The position numbers and the translations under genes are program-made. Below, in pieces: positions 22,179 to 30,100 of a stretch of 64,000 nt of DNA. The notes under the pieces are model-generated. The model worked only from the letters and a program-made list of their open reading frames with translations, was not told where the DNA came from and ran no database searches. This DNA is from Nyssa sinensis. Taxonomy: Eukaryota > Streptophyta > Magnoliopsida > Cornales > Nyssaceae. Each line of letters begins with the position of its first letter. Positions within the stretch are counted from its first letter, which is position 1. The stretch lies in contig CM018041.1 in the NCBI GenBank assembly GCA_008638375.1, positions 6,377,501 to 6,441,500 on the forward strand, written 5' to 3'.

Positions 22179-24245
22179 GTTTATCTGATGGAAGGAGAAG
22201 AAAAATAGCTTCTAGTCAAAAAGGTGGTAACCTCTCCAGTCACTGCTTGTCGCCAAAGTTGAGATGCTTGTAAGGTGCTATGCCCAACACTCCTTGCTTT
22301 ATTGCCTTTGTGGGCACTCAAATGTTTTTGATTACATTGGATAAAAGATGCCATAAAATATTAAGCAATTCAAGTCATTTTTTTGAAGTAGCTTTTTATT
22401 CTTGCCTGGGTGTATTGATGTATGAATACAGAATTCTGGAATTTTTCAGCTTGGAAACAGCTTATTATTTGCAGAAATCAGGAACAATTTGGAGAATATC
22501 CATGATGAATTTGCAAGTGAAGTCATACTTGCTTTGAAAGTATGAATATGAAAATCAGGAACAGTTTGGAGAATATCCATGATGAATTTGCAAGTGAAGT
22601 CATACTTGCTTTGAAAGTATGAATATGAAAATCAGGAACAGTTTGGAGAATATCCATGATGAATTATTGAAATATACTGAATGAATTCAGATTTTATTTA
22701 TTTGACTGAAAACTTAGTATTAGTTGTATTATTTGGAAATTATTTGAGAATTGAGAGTCAGGGGATGAGGGGAATAGTGGGTTTAGGAAAAGCCCAACTA
22801 TCAAATTAAGGATGTGTCATGGACACTGTTCAGTTATAAATGGCAATTAGCAGATCAAAACATTAAATATATAAACTTCTTATCTTTTTTTTTACCCTTA
22901 TATTTATGTTTGTACTTCTGATCGATGATGAAATTATATTGCTACCGCTTTCTCTGGATCATTACTCAGTCTATGCACATGTGGATGCACTCATTCAATG
23001 AACCAAATTTTTATATTGGTTTTTGTGACAACAATAGTGATGGATACTGCAAGTACAACATCAGGTCCATGTAAGTTCCAGCACAGATATAGCTGATCAA
23101 CCCATTCCTGTGTCCCCTACGTCAACTGATGGTTGGGGAGAACTTGAAAATGGAATTCATGAAGAGCATGAACCTGACAAAGATGGGTGGGATGATATTG
23201 AGCCACTTGAAGAGCCAAATCCATCTCCAGCTCTTGCAAACATCCAAGCAGCTCAAAAGCGGCCGGTCTCACAGCCAAAAATGCAAGGTAATATCTTCCA
23301 CTGAACTCCTATAGCCAATCGTTCATGGACAAAAGCATAGAAATTTAATTCATAATCACACAATGCAGAGACACAATACAGGCACACAATAACAAATTAT
23401 TTTGCTGTATTCAGTTGAAACAAACACTTTGAAATAAGCATATAGTCACAGTATGCATCTCTCATAGAATTGCTATATGTGGGTTTGTCCCCGATCTAGT
23501 GGTCTCAAATCCAGGAACCAGACTGATTTATTTATGGATCCGGTTTCCTGCAGTTCCAACTGTCTAGTTTGGTCAGTGTTGAAAACTATGGTTGGTGGCA
23601 TTTTATAGGCATTTTCTTAAACCGTTTGTGAGGAAAAACATGTTCATCTGCAGGCTCACAATTAATAGAATTATTTGGGCTAGGTGAATTAATTGAAATG
23701 GAGGTTTTTATTATCCCATGAATGGTGGTGGTCTTACTTAAATTTGCTTGATATGTGTTTGTTTTTCAGAACCTCAAATGTAATAAAAGTCTTGGCTTCT
23801 ACAGTTAATTAACTTCTTCTGTGCCATTTCCCTATTTGTACACCATACATTATTATAACCAAAAATAGGGTTATGAAGACTCTTAATTTCAAACATTTGC
23901 CGATTTTCTGGTTATTGGCAGACATCCTGGGAAGCTTAATTTAATGGGAGACTTTTTATTTGATCAGGTACGAGTTTGGGGCCAAAAAATACAGCAAAGT
24001 TGACCATAAATGAAGACGACGACATGTGGGGTTCCATAGCTGCCCCTGCTCCAAAATCAACATCGAAACCTTTGAATGTGAAAACAACTGGAACACTTGA
24101 TGATGACGACCCATGGGGCGCCATTGCTGCCCCTCCACCTACCACGAGGGCCAAGCCTTTATCAGCCGGGCGAGGAAGAGGCACTAAACCTGCTGCTCCA
24201 AAATTGGGTGCTCAAAGGATAAACCGGACATCATCTGGGATGTAA
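1397..24245 (+). CDS. SCY1-like protein kinase (SCYL1 type), C-terminal nine exons, 5' end outside window
   Basis: Plant homologue of SCYL1, a catalytically inactive kinase-like protein that in animals works in COPI-dependent Golgi traffic. Coding exons: 1397-1450, 1656-1730, 1979-2054, 2210-2309, 9008-9077, 11173-11249, 19798-19907, 23054-23287, 23968-24245 (1074 nt, 357 codons plus TAA). All borders are GT-AG and all phases join. The first six exons encode the conserved HEAT-like region (LSQRTLSGSLLKYL, VDEEPAIRTNTTILLGNIAS, NAFTTRALRDTFSPARGAG, DVRSKAFQAVDQFLQLVKQY). The last three encode a low-complexity acidic tail with repeated Trp-acidic motifs (DGWGELE, DGWDDIE, DDMWGS, DDPWGA). Family members are about 800 residues, so the pseudokinase domain and first HEAT repeats lie left of base 1; no earlier exon was recognised in 1-1396. 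Introns 2310-9007 and 11250-19797 are inflated by LINEs. The acceptor before 23054 is the least certain border, chosen because it keeps phase. Family assignment is from remembered conserved motifs. Confidence 0.93.
2633..4318 (-). mobile_element. Degenerate L1-type LINE, 5'-truncated, with 13-bp target-site duplication
   Basis: Read on the minus strand this is the 3' half of a plant L1 reverse-transcriptase ORF: a remnant of the FADDT region near 4200-4240, a connection segment (TLIRSTLDNLPTHFTSLFPM, 3880-3960), then the zf-RVT domain (FSVRSFYKM, 3230-3250; MVDHLLLHC and WVMPDNFKHL, 2950-3075). Several stops and frameshifts break it. The tail is the run of T at 2633-2637 followed by gattagtaaagg, equivalent to the actta-tcaaaaa end of other copies. 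The 13-base direct repeat tatcaacattcat flanks it at 2620-2632 and 4319-4331, which fixes the insertion limits. It lies antisense in SCYL1 intron 2310-9007. Confidence 0.88.
4573..4757 (-). mobile_element. LINE 3'-end fragment
   Basis: The minus-strand sequence matches the 3'-terminal region of the LINE at 2633: poly(T), ttagtaa, gaggcc/gagg, then caacagctaagatccccc and aaaagcctatctaaat. Only the last ~185 bp are present. It abuts a plus-strand LINE piece at 4765, so the two may be a single insertion with an internal inversion. Confidence 0.65.
4765..5925 (+). mobile_element. Degenerate LINE fragment (RT C-terminus and zf-RVT)
   Basis: The plus strand carries broken pieces of the L1 ORF2 C-terminal half: FKFWYNLWCDD-like at 5050-5085, the zf-RVT segment KVGFFSWTAAVGKILTINIL at about 5402-5462, NYCYLCKSDKELAGH at 5488-5530, and a C-terminal stretch (NIWLKRNRKYFK, FLYFWIKRSHFLSIDSFVDF) ending near 5836. 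A run of G at 4923-4934 and several stops interrupt it. The 3' UTR ends about 5925. It lies within the 6.7-kb SCYL1 intron. Confidence 0.75.
5960..6270 (+). mobile_element. LINE 3' fragment of a second lineage
   Basis: Broken frames on the plus strand read VLWLESKRRIYEDEE (about 6045-6090), the W-x-E-R-N-R-R-x-x-E motif that closes the L1 C-terminus, followed by a 3' UTR of another type (cttgtactggactgtgccc) and ttcattaat. The boundaries are approximate. Confidence 0.5.
6885..7190 (+). mobile_element. LINE 3'-end fragment
   Basis: The plus strand shows the closing LINE motif in broken frames (PLCLLWCIWRERNRRVF, 6915-6965; KMLYFWLEEEYPLFLDSF, 7010-7060) and the typical tail: tttttgtacatgggtttgcc, a C run and ttttactgataaaaag. 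It is 5'-truncated to about 300 bp, inside SCYL1 intron 2310-9007. Confidence 0.75.
7926..8532 (-). mobile_element. 5'-truncated LINE with exact 13-bp target-site duplication
   Basis: The poly(T)-gataagtaag start (7926-7950) is the reverse complement of the LINE 3' end. The minus strand then reads the 3' UTR, the C-terminal segment and the zf-RVT domain, ending inside that domain at 8532. The direct repeat tatgcctactttc occurs at 7913-7925 and 8533-8545, so the insertion is 607 bp. Its sequence is very close to the 3' part of the LINE at 12498-15067, so they belong to one subfamily. Confidence 0.92.
9978..10890. mobile_element. Non-autonomous hAT-like DNA transposon, 913 bp, 8-bp target-site duplication
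   Basis: The ends are imperfect inverted repeats: the left begins caagattgttaaaatcgg and the reverse complement of the right begins catagttgttaaaatcct, 18 of 23 positions identical. The 8-base direct repeat cttaggag flanks it at 9970-9977 and 10891-10898, the duplication size typical of hAT elements. No transposase frame is present; the interior is AT-rich with a (TG)n(AG)n microsatellite at about 10482-10523. It lies in SCYL1 intron 9078-11172. Confidence 0.8.
12498..15067 (+). mobile_element. 5'-truncated L1-type LINE with open 825-codon RT frame and 11-bp target-site duplication
   Basis: The direct repeat ataaatgaagt at 12487-12497 and 15068-15078 delimits a 2,570-bp plus-strand insertion ending in cttatcaaaaaaaaa. 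The frame is open from the 5' truncation point to the TAA at 14989. Numbering from 12514, visible landmarks are the RT fingers motif KAPGPDG (about 63-69), FRPISLV (about 122), LDIEKAFD with the catalytic Asp at 193, RGLRQEDPLSPYLF around 250-260, FADD at 301-304, and a C-terminal zf-RVT zinc knuckle (C701, C704, H713, C718). The endonuclease domain and 5' UTR are absent, so the copy cannot be autonomous. It sits in the same orientation as the host gene. Confidence 0.93.
12514..14991 (+). pseudogene. LINE ORF2 fragment: reverse transcriptase plus zf-RVT, N-terminally truncated
   Basis: About 825 codons without a stop, encoding the reverse transcriptase and C-terminal zinc-knuckle part of a plant L1 ORF2 protein. 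There is no natural ATG: the frame runs open from the insertion boundary, and 12514 is a GTG. The catalytic aspartates of the LDIEKAFD and FADD motifs are present. In the RGLRQGDPLSP motif, glycine is replaced by glutamate (residue 253), a change at a strongly conserved site that probably impairs activity. Family ORF2 proteins are about 1,200-1,400 residues, so roughly the first third, including the endonuclease, is lost. Every other LINE here carries stops, so this copy looks the youngest. Confidence 0.88.
15130..16843 (-). mobile_element. Degenerate LINE of a second subfamily
   Basis: The minus strand starts its tail at a T run with gataagtt (15133-15146). It then reads broken C-terminal pieces (SERNRRSFN near 15375; zinc-knuckle region about 15560-15620), a connection segment, and KINLYKTKVIPEGEVEKMVRL with VLPLGSLVKASSVRDGVIER (16590-16760). 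The 5' limit falls just after the FADDT motif near 16845. Two poly(C)-poly(A) tracts (16123-16155 and 16395-16435) interrupt it. The octamer atgttaca occurs at both ends (15122, 16844) and may be a short target-site duplication. Confidence 0.75.
16875..17040 (+). mobile_element. RTE-like LINE reverse-transcriptase remnant
   Basis: Directly after the minus-strand LINE, the plus strand reads MRPIMLYGIECWVVEKN and then a broken KMLSSMVT and MYSSEVRGV. This resembles the RP-x-MLYGSECWAVK / RMLRWM / RAKVGV signature at the C-terminus of plant RTE-type elements, a lineage different from the other LINEs here. Only about 165 bp are recognisable. Confidence 0.6.
17464..17727. mobile_element. Stowaway-like MITE (Tc1/Mariner type), degenerate
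   Basis: The left end actcgctttgtctcgtattt and the right end (ataaaattgggacggagt, reverse complement actccgtcccaattttat) resemble each other and the ctccctccgt-type ends of plant Stowaway elements. There is no coding capacity. Related copies are at 39573 and 61778. Confidence 0.55.
18770..19310 (+). repeat. ggacac-family repeat, diverged copy
   Basis: The left part is rich in gacac/cttgaac blocks (ttggacaccgacacatct), the middle is AT-rich, and the right end reads tgtatccgtgttcatgcttctga. The same order is seen in the clearer copies at 30140-30505 (+) and 38562-39114 (-). The limits are approximate. Confidence 0.55.
19672..19757 (+). mobile_element. LINE 3'-tail fragment
   Basis: The stretch tttgtatatgggttcgccct, a short block ccttgggcgcc, and cttttactggtcaacaaaaa match the 3' end shared by the LINEs at 7190 and 15060. 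Only the tail is present, about 40 bp upstream of the SCYL1 exon at 19798. Confidence 0.65.
20950..21090 (+). mobile_element. Au-like tRNA-derived SINE, degenerate
   Basis: The polymerase III B-box region ggtcacgggttcgagttgc (20972-20990) is followed by ggaaacaacc, gtaaagctacatacatcgaa and a end cctcgtgcattggg. That series (ggaaacagcctc / gtaaggctgcgtaca / cctcgtgcactggg) is characteristic of the plant Au SINE. It lies in SCYL1 intron 19908-23053. Confidence 0.7.
22477..22668. repeat. 77-bp tandem repeat, about 2.5 copies
   Basis: The unit starting atcaggaaca begins at 22477, 22554 and 22631, an exact 77-bp period. The copies are almost identical (caatttgg versus cagtttgg). The third copy stops at gatgaatta. 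It is intronic. Confidence 0.92.
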
Positions 24246-24822
24246 AATAGTGGGAGAAAAAAAATGAAAAGAAAGGTAGAAGAAAGAAATGAAAATAGAT
24301 CAACACGAGTTGTGTGTATGTTTTCATCATCTGGTGACTCTTGTGTTTATATCAAATGTCTTGATGATTTTGTCAGCCATAAGTTGGTTCTCTTACATTA
24401 CATTTGATTGTAATATTATTTTTTTCCACCAAACATTATTTTTTTCATCCAAACATTATTCTTGTAGTGTATGTATGTATATATCTGTTATATTATATTA
24501 TATTTTATATATGCCTGTATAAAAGTGAGTTTGTCACGGTAAAATGACAACTTTATCCTTCAGGCATTAATCTATTGGTATTTCTTCCATTTATCCTCTT
24601 ATCATGTATAATTTTTAATTTTTGTCTTGTCATGCTTAATTTACTTTTTTTGTATTGTTATTTACAAGATTATCGGTTTGTTACCTTTATTATGGATGTT
24701 TTTGTTACTAATTAGTCATTCATTTTTTTATGAACTGCTTTATTTATTTTTTTATTATTTATTCATATAATTTTACATGGTATGGATGACGGATTTGGTG
24801 TGGGCATCCAATTTGTGTGTAT

Positions 24823-24861
<39 letters not shown>

Positions 24862-25593
24862 GCTTGAAACACATGGGTTCTGCGACTGAACCACTGTGAT
24901 CCAGATTCATGAAGCATCTTACCTGAATATTAATTTGGGGGGGGGGAAGGAATAAAAAAATATGATGGTATTAATGAAGTCCTTGTGGTTTATCGTGCAC
25001 AAATTTCATGTTCCGATGCTGCTTGTGATCTGACCTGACCTGACTTTCCGCAAGCATTTCTTATTTACCAGAATGTAACGGTTGAGATCTAATCGGCAAT
25101 GGTGTGAAACACCCAACTCTTGAGCAAGACACGTGACATGTACCATTCTCACACTTTTCGCCTACTACTACTCCCCAAGAAAAAAAGAAAAAAATAATTT
25201 AAAATAAGAGAATAAAAATATTCATCTTGAGAAAAGAAAATAATATATATATATATTGTTATTTGACAGTTTTTATTTAATTTTTAAATCATTCATTTAA
25301 TGATATTTTTTGCATTTAGAACTTTCAAATATCTCTATTTTTAGAGAGATTTGAGAGACTTATATTAAACTCTCTCATAATTTTTTCTTTTTTTTTTTCA
25401 TCAGTAAACATTCAAATAAGAGAATGTGTTATTTTTTCTTCGATTTTTTTTCTCTCCAAATCATCTCATTCAAATGAACAGTAAATATTTTTTACTCTAA
25501 TAATGTATTCTTTTTTTCTTTTTTTGTTTTGGTAACACATGCCATTGATTGATATGAATGTTTTTCAATCATCAGTCAACTTAATTTCATATG

Positions 25594-25942
25594 ATTAGGG
25601 CTGTAAATGAGGAACTGAGTGAAGTATAGCGTTATTCAAATTTGACTTATTAAAATAAATAAATTTTAAATTATAATTAAACTTAATTTATTTATTTTTC
25701 AAGTCAATCTCGAATGACTTTCTTATTAAACCGAGCTCAATTAGTTTAGTTTTTTTGTATGTAGTATGTTAATTACCTATTGACTTATTGAGTTGAATTC
25801 GAGTCAAGTTTAATAAATTAACGATTTTTAAAATAGAATCAAATTTGATTTATTTATCTAACGAACTGATCTCGAAAAAACTTTTAATCGAAGTCGATCA
25901 TGAATTAAACTCGAATAGTTTGGTTCATGTTACAGTCCTAAT
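25594..25942. mobile_element. MITE with short terminal inverted repeats
   Basis: The left end is attagggctgtaaatgag; the right end is ttcatgttacagtcctaat, whose reverse complement begins attaggactgtaacatgaa. The 349-bp interior is AT-rich with repeated ctcgaa/aaattcga blocks and no coding capacity. Related internal sequence occurs at about 47800-48060. Confidence 0.65.
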
Positions 25943-26374
25943 ATAAATAAATGTCACTATGAGTTCATTTAAAACAACTTTTATATTTTTTGTGTCTATA
26001 TTTGTAAAATTTATCTCAAAAAATTGTGTTTAATCCTTTGGTCATACTTTTAAAATTACTTTTGTATTACAAGATATTAGCTTTGAAAAAATAACTCTAA
26101 ACACCTACAAATACTACTTACCAAAAACAATTCAAGTCAAAATGTGGCATATAATTTTTTAATACAATAGGAATGAATAGAAACTCGTTTTTAATAATAA
26201 AAACAACTGAATTAAGGTCCCTTTTTAAAAAAACAAGCGATAGTGATGACGGAAAAATCATAACAATTATGTATTTGTAATGACTCGAATTAGATTTGTA
26301 TATATGAATAAGATGAATTTTTACATCTCGATTAAGTCAACTTGCCTAATTAAGGTCCCTTTTAAATGTTCATA

Positions 26375-26862
26375 ATTAGGAATGACAACAATGCGGATTC
26401 GGGGCGGGATACCCTTTCCCTAATCTCGACCATGTTTATCTTTCCCTTCCTGTCCAGTCCCGTTTAGAGGTTTACTTTGATCCCGACCTTGTTTATAATC
26501 CTCCGTCCCCGCCCTCATCCAGTCCCATCCTCGTTCTGGTCTCGAATCCTGATATATATTTTTTAAAGTTAACTTTTTTGTGTAGGTAAATTAAAAATAT
26601 ATTACCAAAACCATCATTATAAGAAAAAATAATATGAATGTAATAGGAAAAATTTTAAAACTAATTTTATATAGTATGATTTATTAGTAAAATTAGTATG
26701 TATAAAAATTTAAAAAAAAATTATATATAAACAAGACAGGATAATCATTCTCCAATTCCATCTCGACTCAAAGTCTCACTCAACCCGTCCTTCTGAACTC
26801 ATTTATTATAAGCACTCCATACATGCCTCAGAAGAGAGACTAATTACCATCCCTATTCGTAA
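26375..26862. mobile_element. MITE-like element (gcggattcggggcggg family)
   Basis: The left end attaggaatgacaacaatgc and the reverse complement of the right end (attacgaatagggatggtaa) match around tagg-atg-caa. The left arm carries a GC-rich gcggattcggggcgggat block unlike the surrounding DNA, a pattern I recall from a common plant repeat. No coding capacity. Confidence 0.5.
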
Positions 26863-27059
26863 TGCCAGTATTTAATGACAGTTAAGGGGGGTTCCGAAAA
26901 GGAAAAAGCTGAGCGAGGACTCTTCTGCAAGAATGTCCATTCTTAATTGTAATTACTGTAATTAAATCATTGTTATTACTCTATAATAACAATCTTATGT
27001 TACTGTGATTAGAAAATTTAGAATCACCTTCGTCGTTTTCCTTTCAACTGCTTTTTGCT

Positions 27060-27120
27060 CTTTACATCCTTCTGCGTATGCGTATAGCTTCCTATACATT
27101 CTTTACATCCTTCTGCGTAT
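27060..27120. repeat. 41-bp promoter-proximal tandem duplication
   Basis: The segment ctttacatccttctgcgtat occurs at 27060 and again at 27101, each followed by a cgtatagctt or atagcttc segment, just upstream of the TATA-like sequence of the TMEM87-type gene. Confidence 0.85.
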
Positions 27121-27127
27121 AGCTTCA

Positions 27128-27135
27128 TATAAATA
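27128..27135 (+). promoter_or_regulatory. TATA-like box of the TMEM87-type gene
   Basis: TATAAATA lies 32 bp before the first ATG (27160) and 62 bp before the second in-frame ATG (27190). A start site 25-35 bp downstream would put the first ATG at or before the cap, which favours 27190 if this box is used. Confidence 0.45.
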
Positions 27136-27159
27136 TATATAGTGTGTACGTATAGAGAG

Positions 27160-30100
27160 ATGCGATACGGAGGCTGTCATTCTGATCTGATGTGTTATGG
27201 ATATATTGTAGGGGTTCTATTACTGAGCTACTCGATCGTTCATGTGAAAGCTTCGATCCATGAATATAAGAACGAAGCTTTCATTACTCGCTTCAATTCC
27301 TTCTTTTTTCACGGCGGTAGTGAGGGACTCTATGCTTCTAAGGTTCAGTACATTGCCAAGCCCATTTCCGAGGACAAACCCCTCAATGGCAAGTCTTTCA
27401 TCAGGTAAAATCCATAAAAACATGCAGTACATTTGGGCGGACGATATCATTTGATTTCTTGTTTCTGAGAGAAATTTGATAATCGACTTTGCTAATCTTG
27501 TTGTTCAGCTTGTTTTGGTGATCTTTTTTTTTTCTTCCTCTTTTCATTTTAAAAAAATCAACAATGCTCCTCGAAATTGTGGTTTTAAACGGAGAGCAAT
27601 ATTGAAATGTGCTCAAGTTGACACACACATATATATTCTAAAATATATGCATATGTAAATGCAAGGAGCAAGGCTCATTTGTTTGGAATTTCACTTTTTC
27701 AGCTGTCTGCTCTATATGTAGAAATTTTATGTATATATACACATTCTAAATTGGTTTCTTGTGACCTTAGAAGTTGTTCACATAGAATGAAGAAATCTGA
27801 AGTTAGGGGATTTTTTTCCTTCTCTTTTGAAAAGATAAAAAAAAAAACGGAGAGAAGAAAGATAAGCAAAGCTTGGTATAATGGAATTCAAATGGAGGTT
27901 TGGAAGAGAATGGGCAAGGAAGGTCTGGTGTGGTTGACAGATGACTACATTGAAGCAAAAGTATTGTGAAGTTATGTAGAGAATAAAAGCACCGATAAAA
28001 AAAATGTAGAGAATAAAAGTGATGTTAGTTGTTGCACCACCTATTTCTATTGAACTTCGTGATAGTATTTGAGCAATGATTAAAGCTTGAATCACAAGTA
28101 TAAAGGAAATTTGTTTGCCTTCATGGCAGGGAGATCAAGCATGGAAGCTGCTTTTACTTGTGTGGGTGTGTTTATCTGCGCAGTTGTGCACTCGCACGTG
28201 CAAGTAAATGCTTCTTGTCACTCCAAATGTTTGTATCTTTTTTATCTTCTAACCTCTGTGCTTCCACTAACCTATCACTCCAACATCCTCTGCCATGATA
28301 GCCATTCTTCTGGCCTTTATGTGTGCATAGTACGTGTCTGAAACTTCAAATTATAACTATATGTTAGATAGAATTCTTTTTAGAAAGGTTATCCACTCAT
28401 ATGGCTTGACATTGACCAGATGAAGTGATCATTTGAATATTTTCTCTTGCATACTAACAGAAGTTAGAACATTATTTTCTGCAGTCTTCTAGATTGCCAA
28501 GTCTAAATTTTCTTATTTATTTGTTTTACATTTGAATGTTGTAATTTTTGTTTATGAATGATAGACTGTTAATGTAGTGAGCTATGGACCGTTAATGTAG
28601 CAAGCTTTCTTGTGAATTGTGTCTTCATTTTTATTTTAAATGAGTAATGTAACCATGTACATAAACATAATAACTTGCCTCCCAAGATTCAGTGGGAAAT
28701 TGAAAATATTAACATCCCTAGCTCGAATCCCATTCCATAATCCATCTACTGTAGAGTAAAAATGATCAACTAACAGGCTTAAGCCCTTAATTTGGCTGAG
28801 ATGGGCTAATCTATATGGTTCTTAGACAAGGAGTAGTTTCAAATATGATTACAAAAATTAAAGTATTTCTCTCTCCCTTGCTATGTGATTCCAGGTTTGA
28901 GTCAATCACCTTTCGAAGAACGACAGAGGCCACCAATAAGCAGAATGAGATGCAGCAAAAGACTGGATTGGTTGAAGCTATAATAGTTGAGGTCAAAGAC
29001 AGGGATAAGATTGGGGGTTCTTATCTAAATTCTAACGCAATATGCTGCACCCCGGCTCTTGCCAATGATGGATCCTGCAAGGTTGGGGAGGTTATTATCC
29101 GTCAAGATCCAGATAACCCAGACCGGCCAAAGCGGATTCAGACCTTCTTCGAAGGAAAACATGAAGAGGCTAAAATGTTGCCTCAAACTGTTGAGATAAA
29201 TAGTACTGGAATGTATTATCTGTATTTTATGTTTTGTGATCCAGAACTCAAGGGAATAATAATCAATGGAAGAACGGTTTGGAGAAACCCAGAAGGTTAT
29301 CTTCCAGGGAAGATGGCGCCACTGATGACATTTTATGGCCTCATGTCTCTAGCTTACCTTGTTCTTGGTCTCGTATGGTTTCTTCGGTTTGTACAATATT
29401 GGAAGGATATAATGCAATTGCACTACCATGTCACAGCAGTAATTGGTCTGGGAATGTTTGAAATGGCTCTCTGGTATTTTGAATATGCAAATTTTAATTC
29501 CACCGGAAGCAGACCCATGGGAATAACTATGTGGGCAGTTACCTTCAGTGCTGTCAAGAAAACTGTATCTCGTCTTCTGATTTTAGTAGTTTCTATGGGT
29601 TATGGTGTTGTTCGGCCTACTCTTGCTGGTCTAACCTCAAAAGTACTTCTACTTGGTGTGATATATTTTGTAGCTTCAGAAGCTCTTGAGCTTGTTGAAC
29701 ATTTGGGGAATATCAATGACTTTTCTGGAAAAGCAAGGGTTTTTCTGGTGTTACCTGTTGCTCTGTTGGATGCCTGCTTTATCCTTTGGATCTTTTCATC
29801 ATTATCTAAAACTCTGGAGAAACTTCAGGTAATGTTAATGTTTATTTTCTATCATACCCATGCTATCAGTGTACATTTTAATGTTGTTAGCATCTCCAGT
29901 AATGCACAGCTGTTAATGGAAAGGGTTAATGCATTGTGCTTATTGTCAGTGCATACCAGTTATACAGGTGATATATCTCAAAGTGTGTGTGTGTGACATT
30001 ATTTATTCAACCCATTATTTGATTGTAGCCTGATGCTCAAATTTTCACAAACAAGTTGCCTTAGATTTCGAAAATTCCTTCTTGTATCACCTTATGTACG

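Larger units (their letters stand above)
24246..27159. other. SCYL1 3' UTR, intergenic DNA and TMEM87 promoter region
   Basis: The first few hundred bases are probably SCYL1 3' UTR (no canonical AATAAA was singled out). The rest is AT-rich and holds an (AT)n(AG)n microsatellite at 24826-24862, a G run near 24938, MITE-like elements at 25594-25942 and 26375-26862, and the promoter-proximal repeat at 27060-27120. No gene is seen. Confidence 0.7.

Noticed and set aside
22477..22668. CRISPR-like direct repeats
   Set aside because: The repeats are contiguous with no spacers, in a plant intron; a simple tandem duplication.
24289..24522. 77-codon frame after the SCYL1 stop
   Set aside because: It lies in the 3' UTR, is AT-rich and hydrophobic by composition, and shows no family signature.
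28815..29996. 393-codon frame as a single-exon gene with its own ATG
   Set aside because: Its middle (28895-29828) is exon 2 of the TMEM87-type gene. The start and end are intron sequence; splice signals and phase support the multi-exon model.
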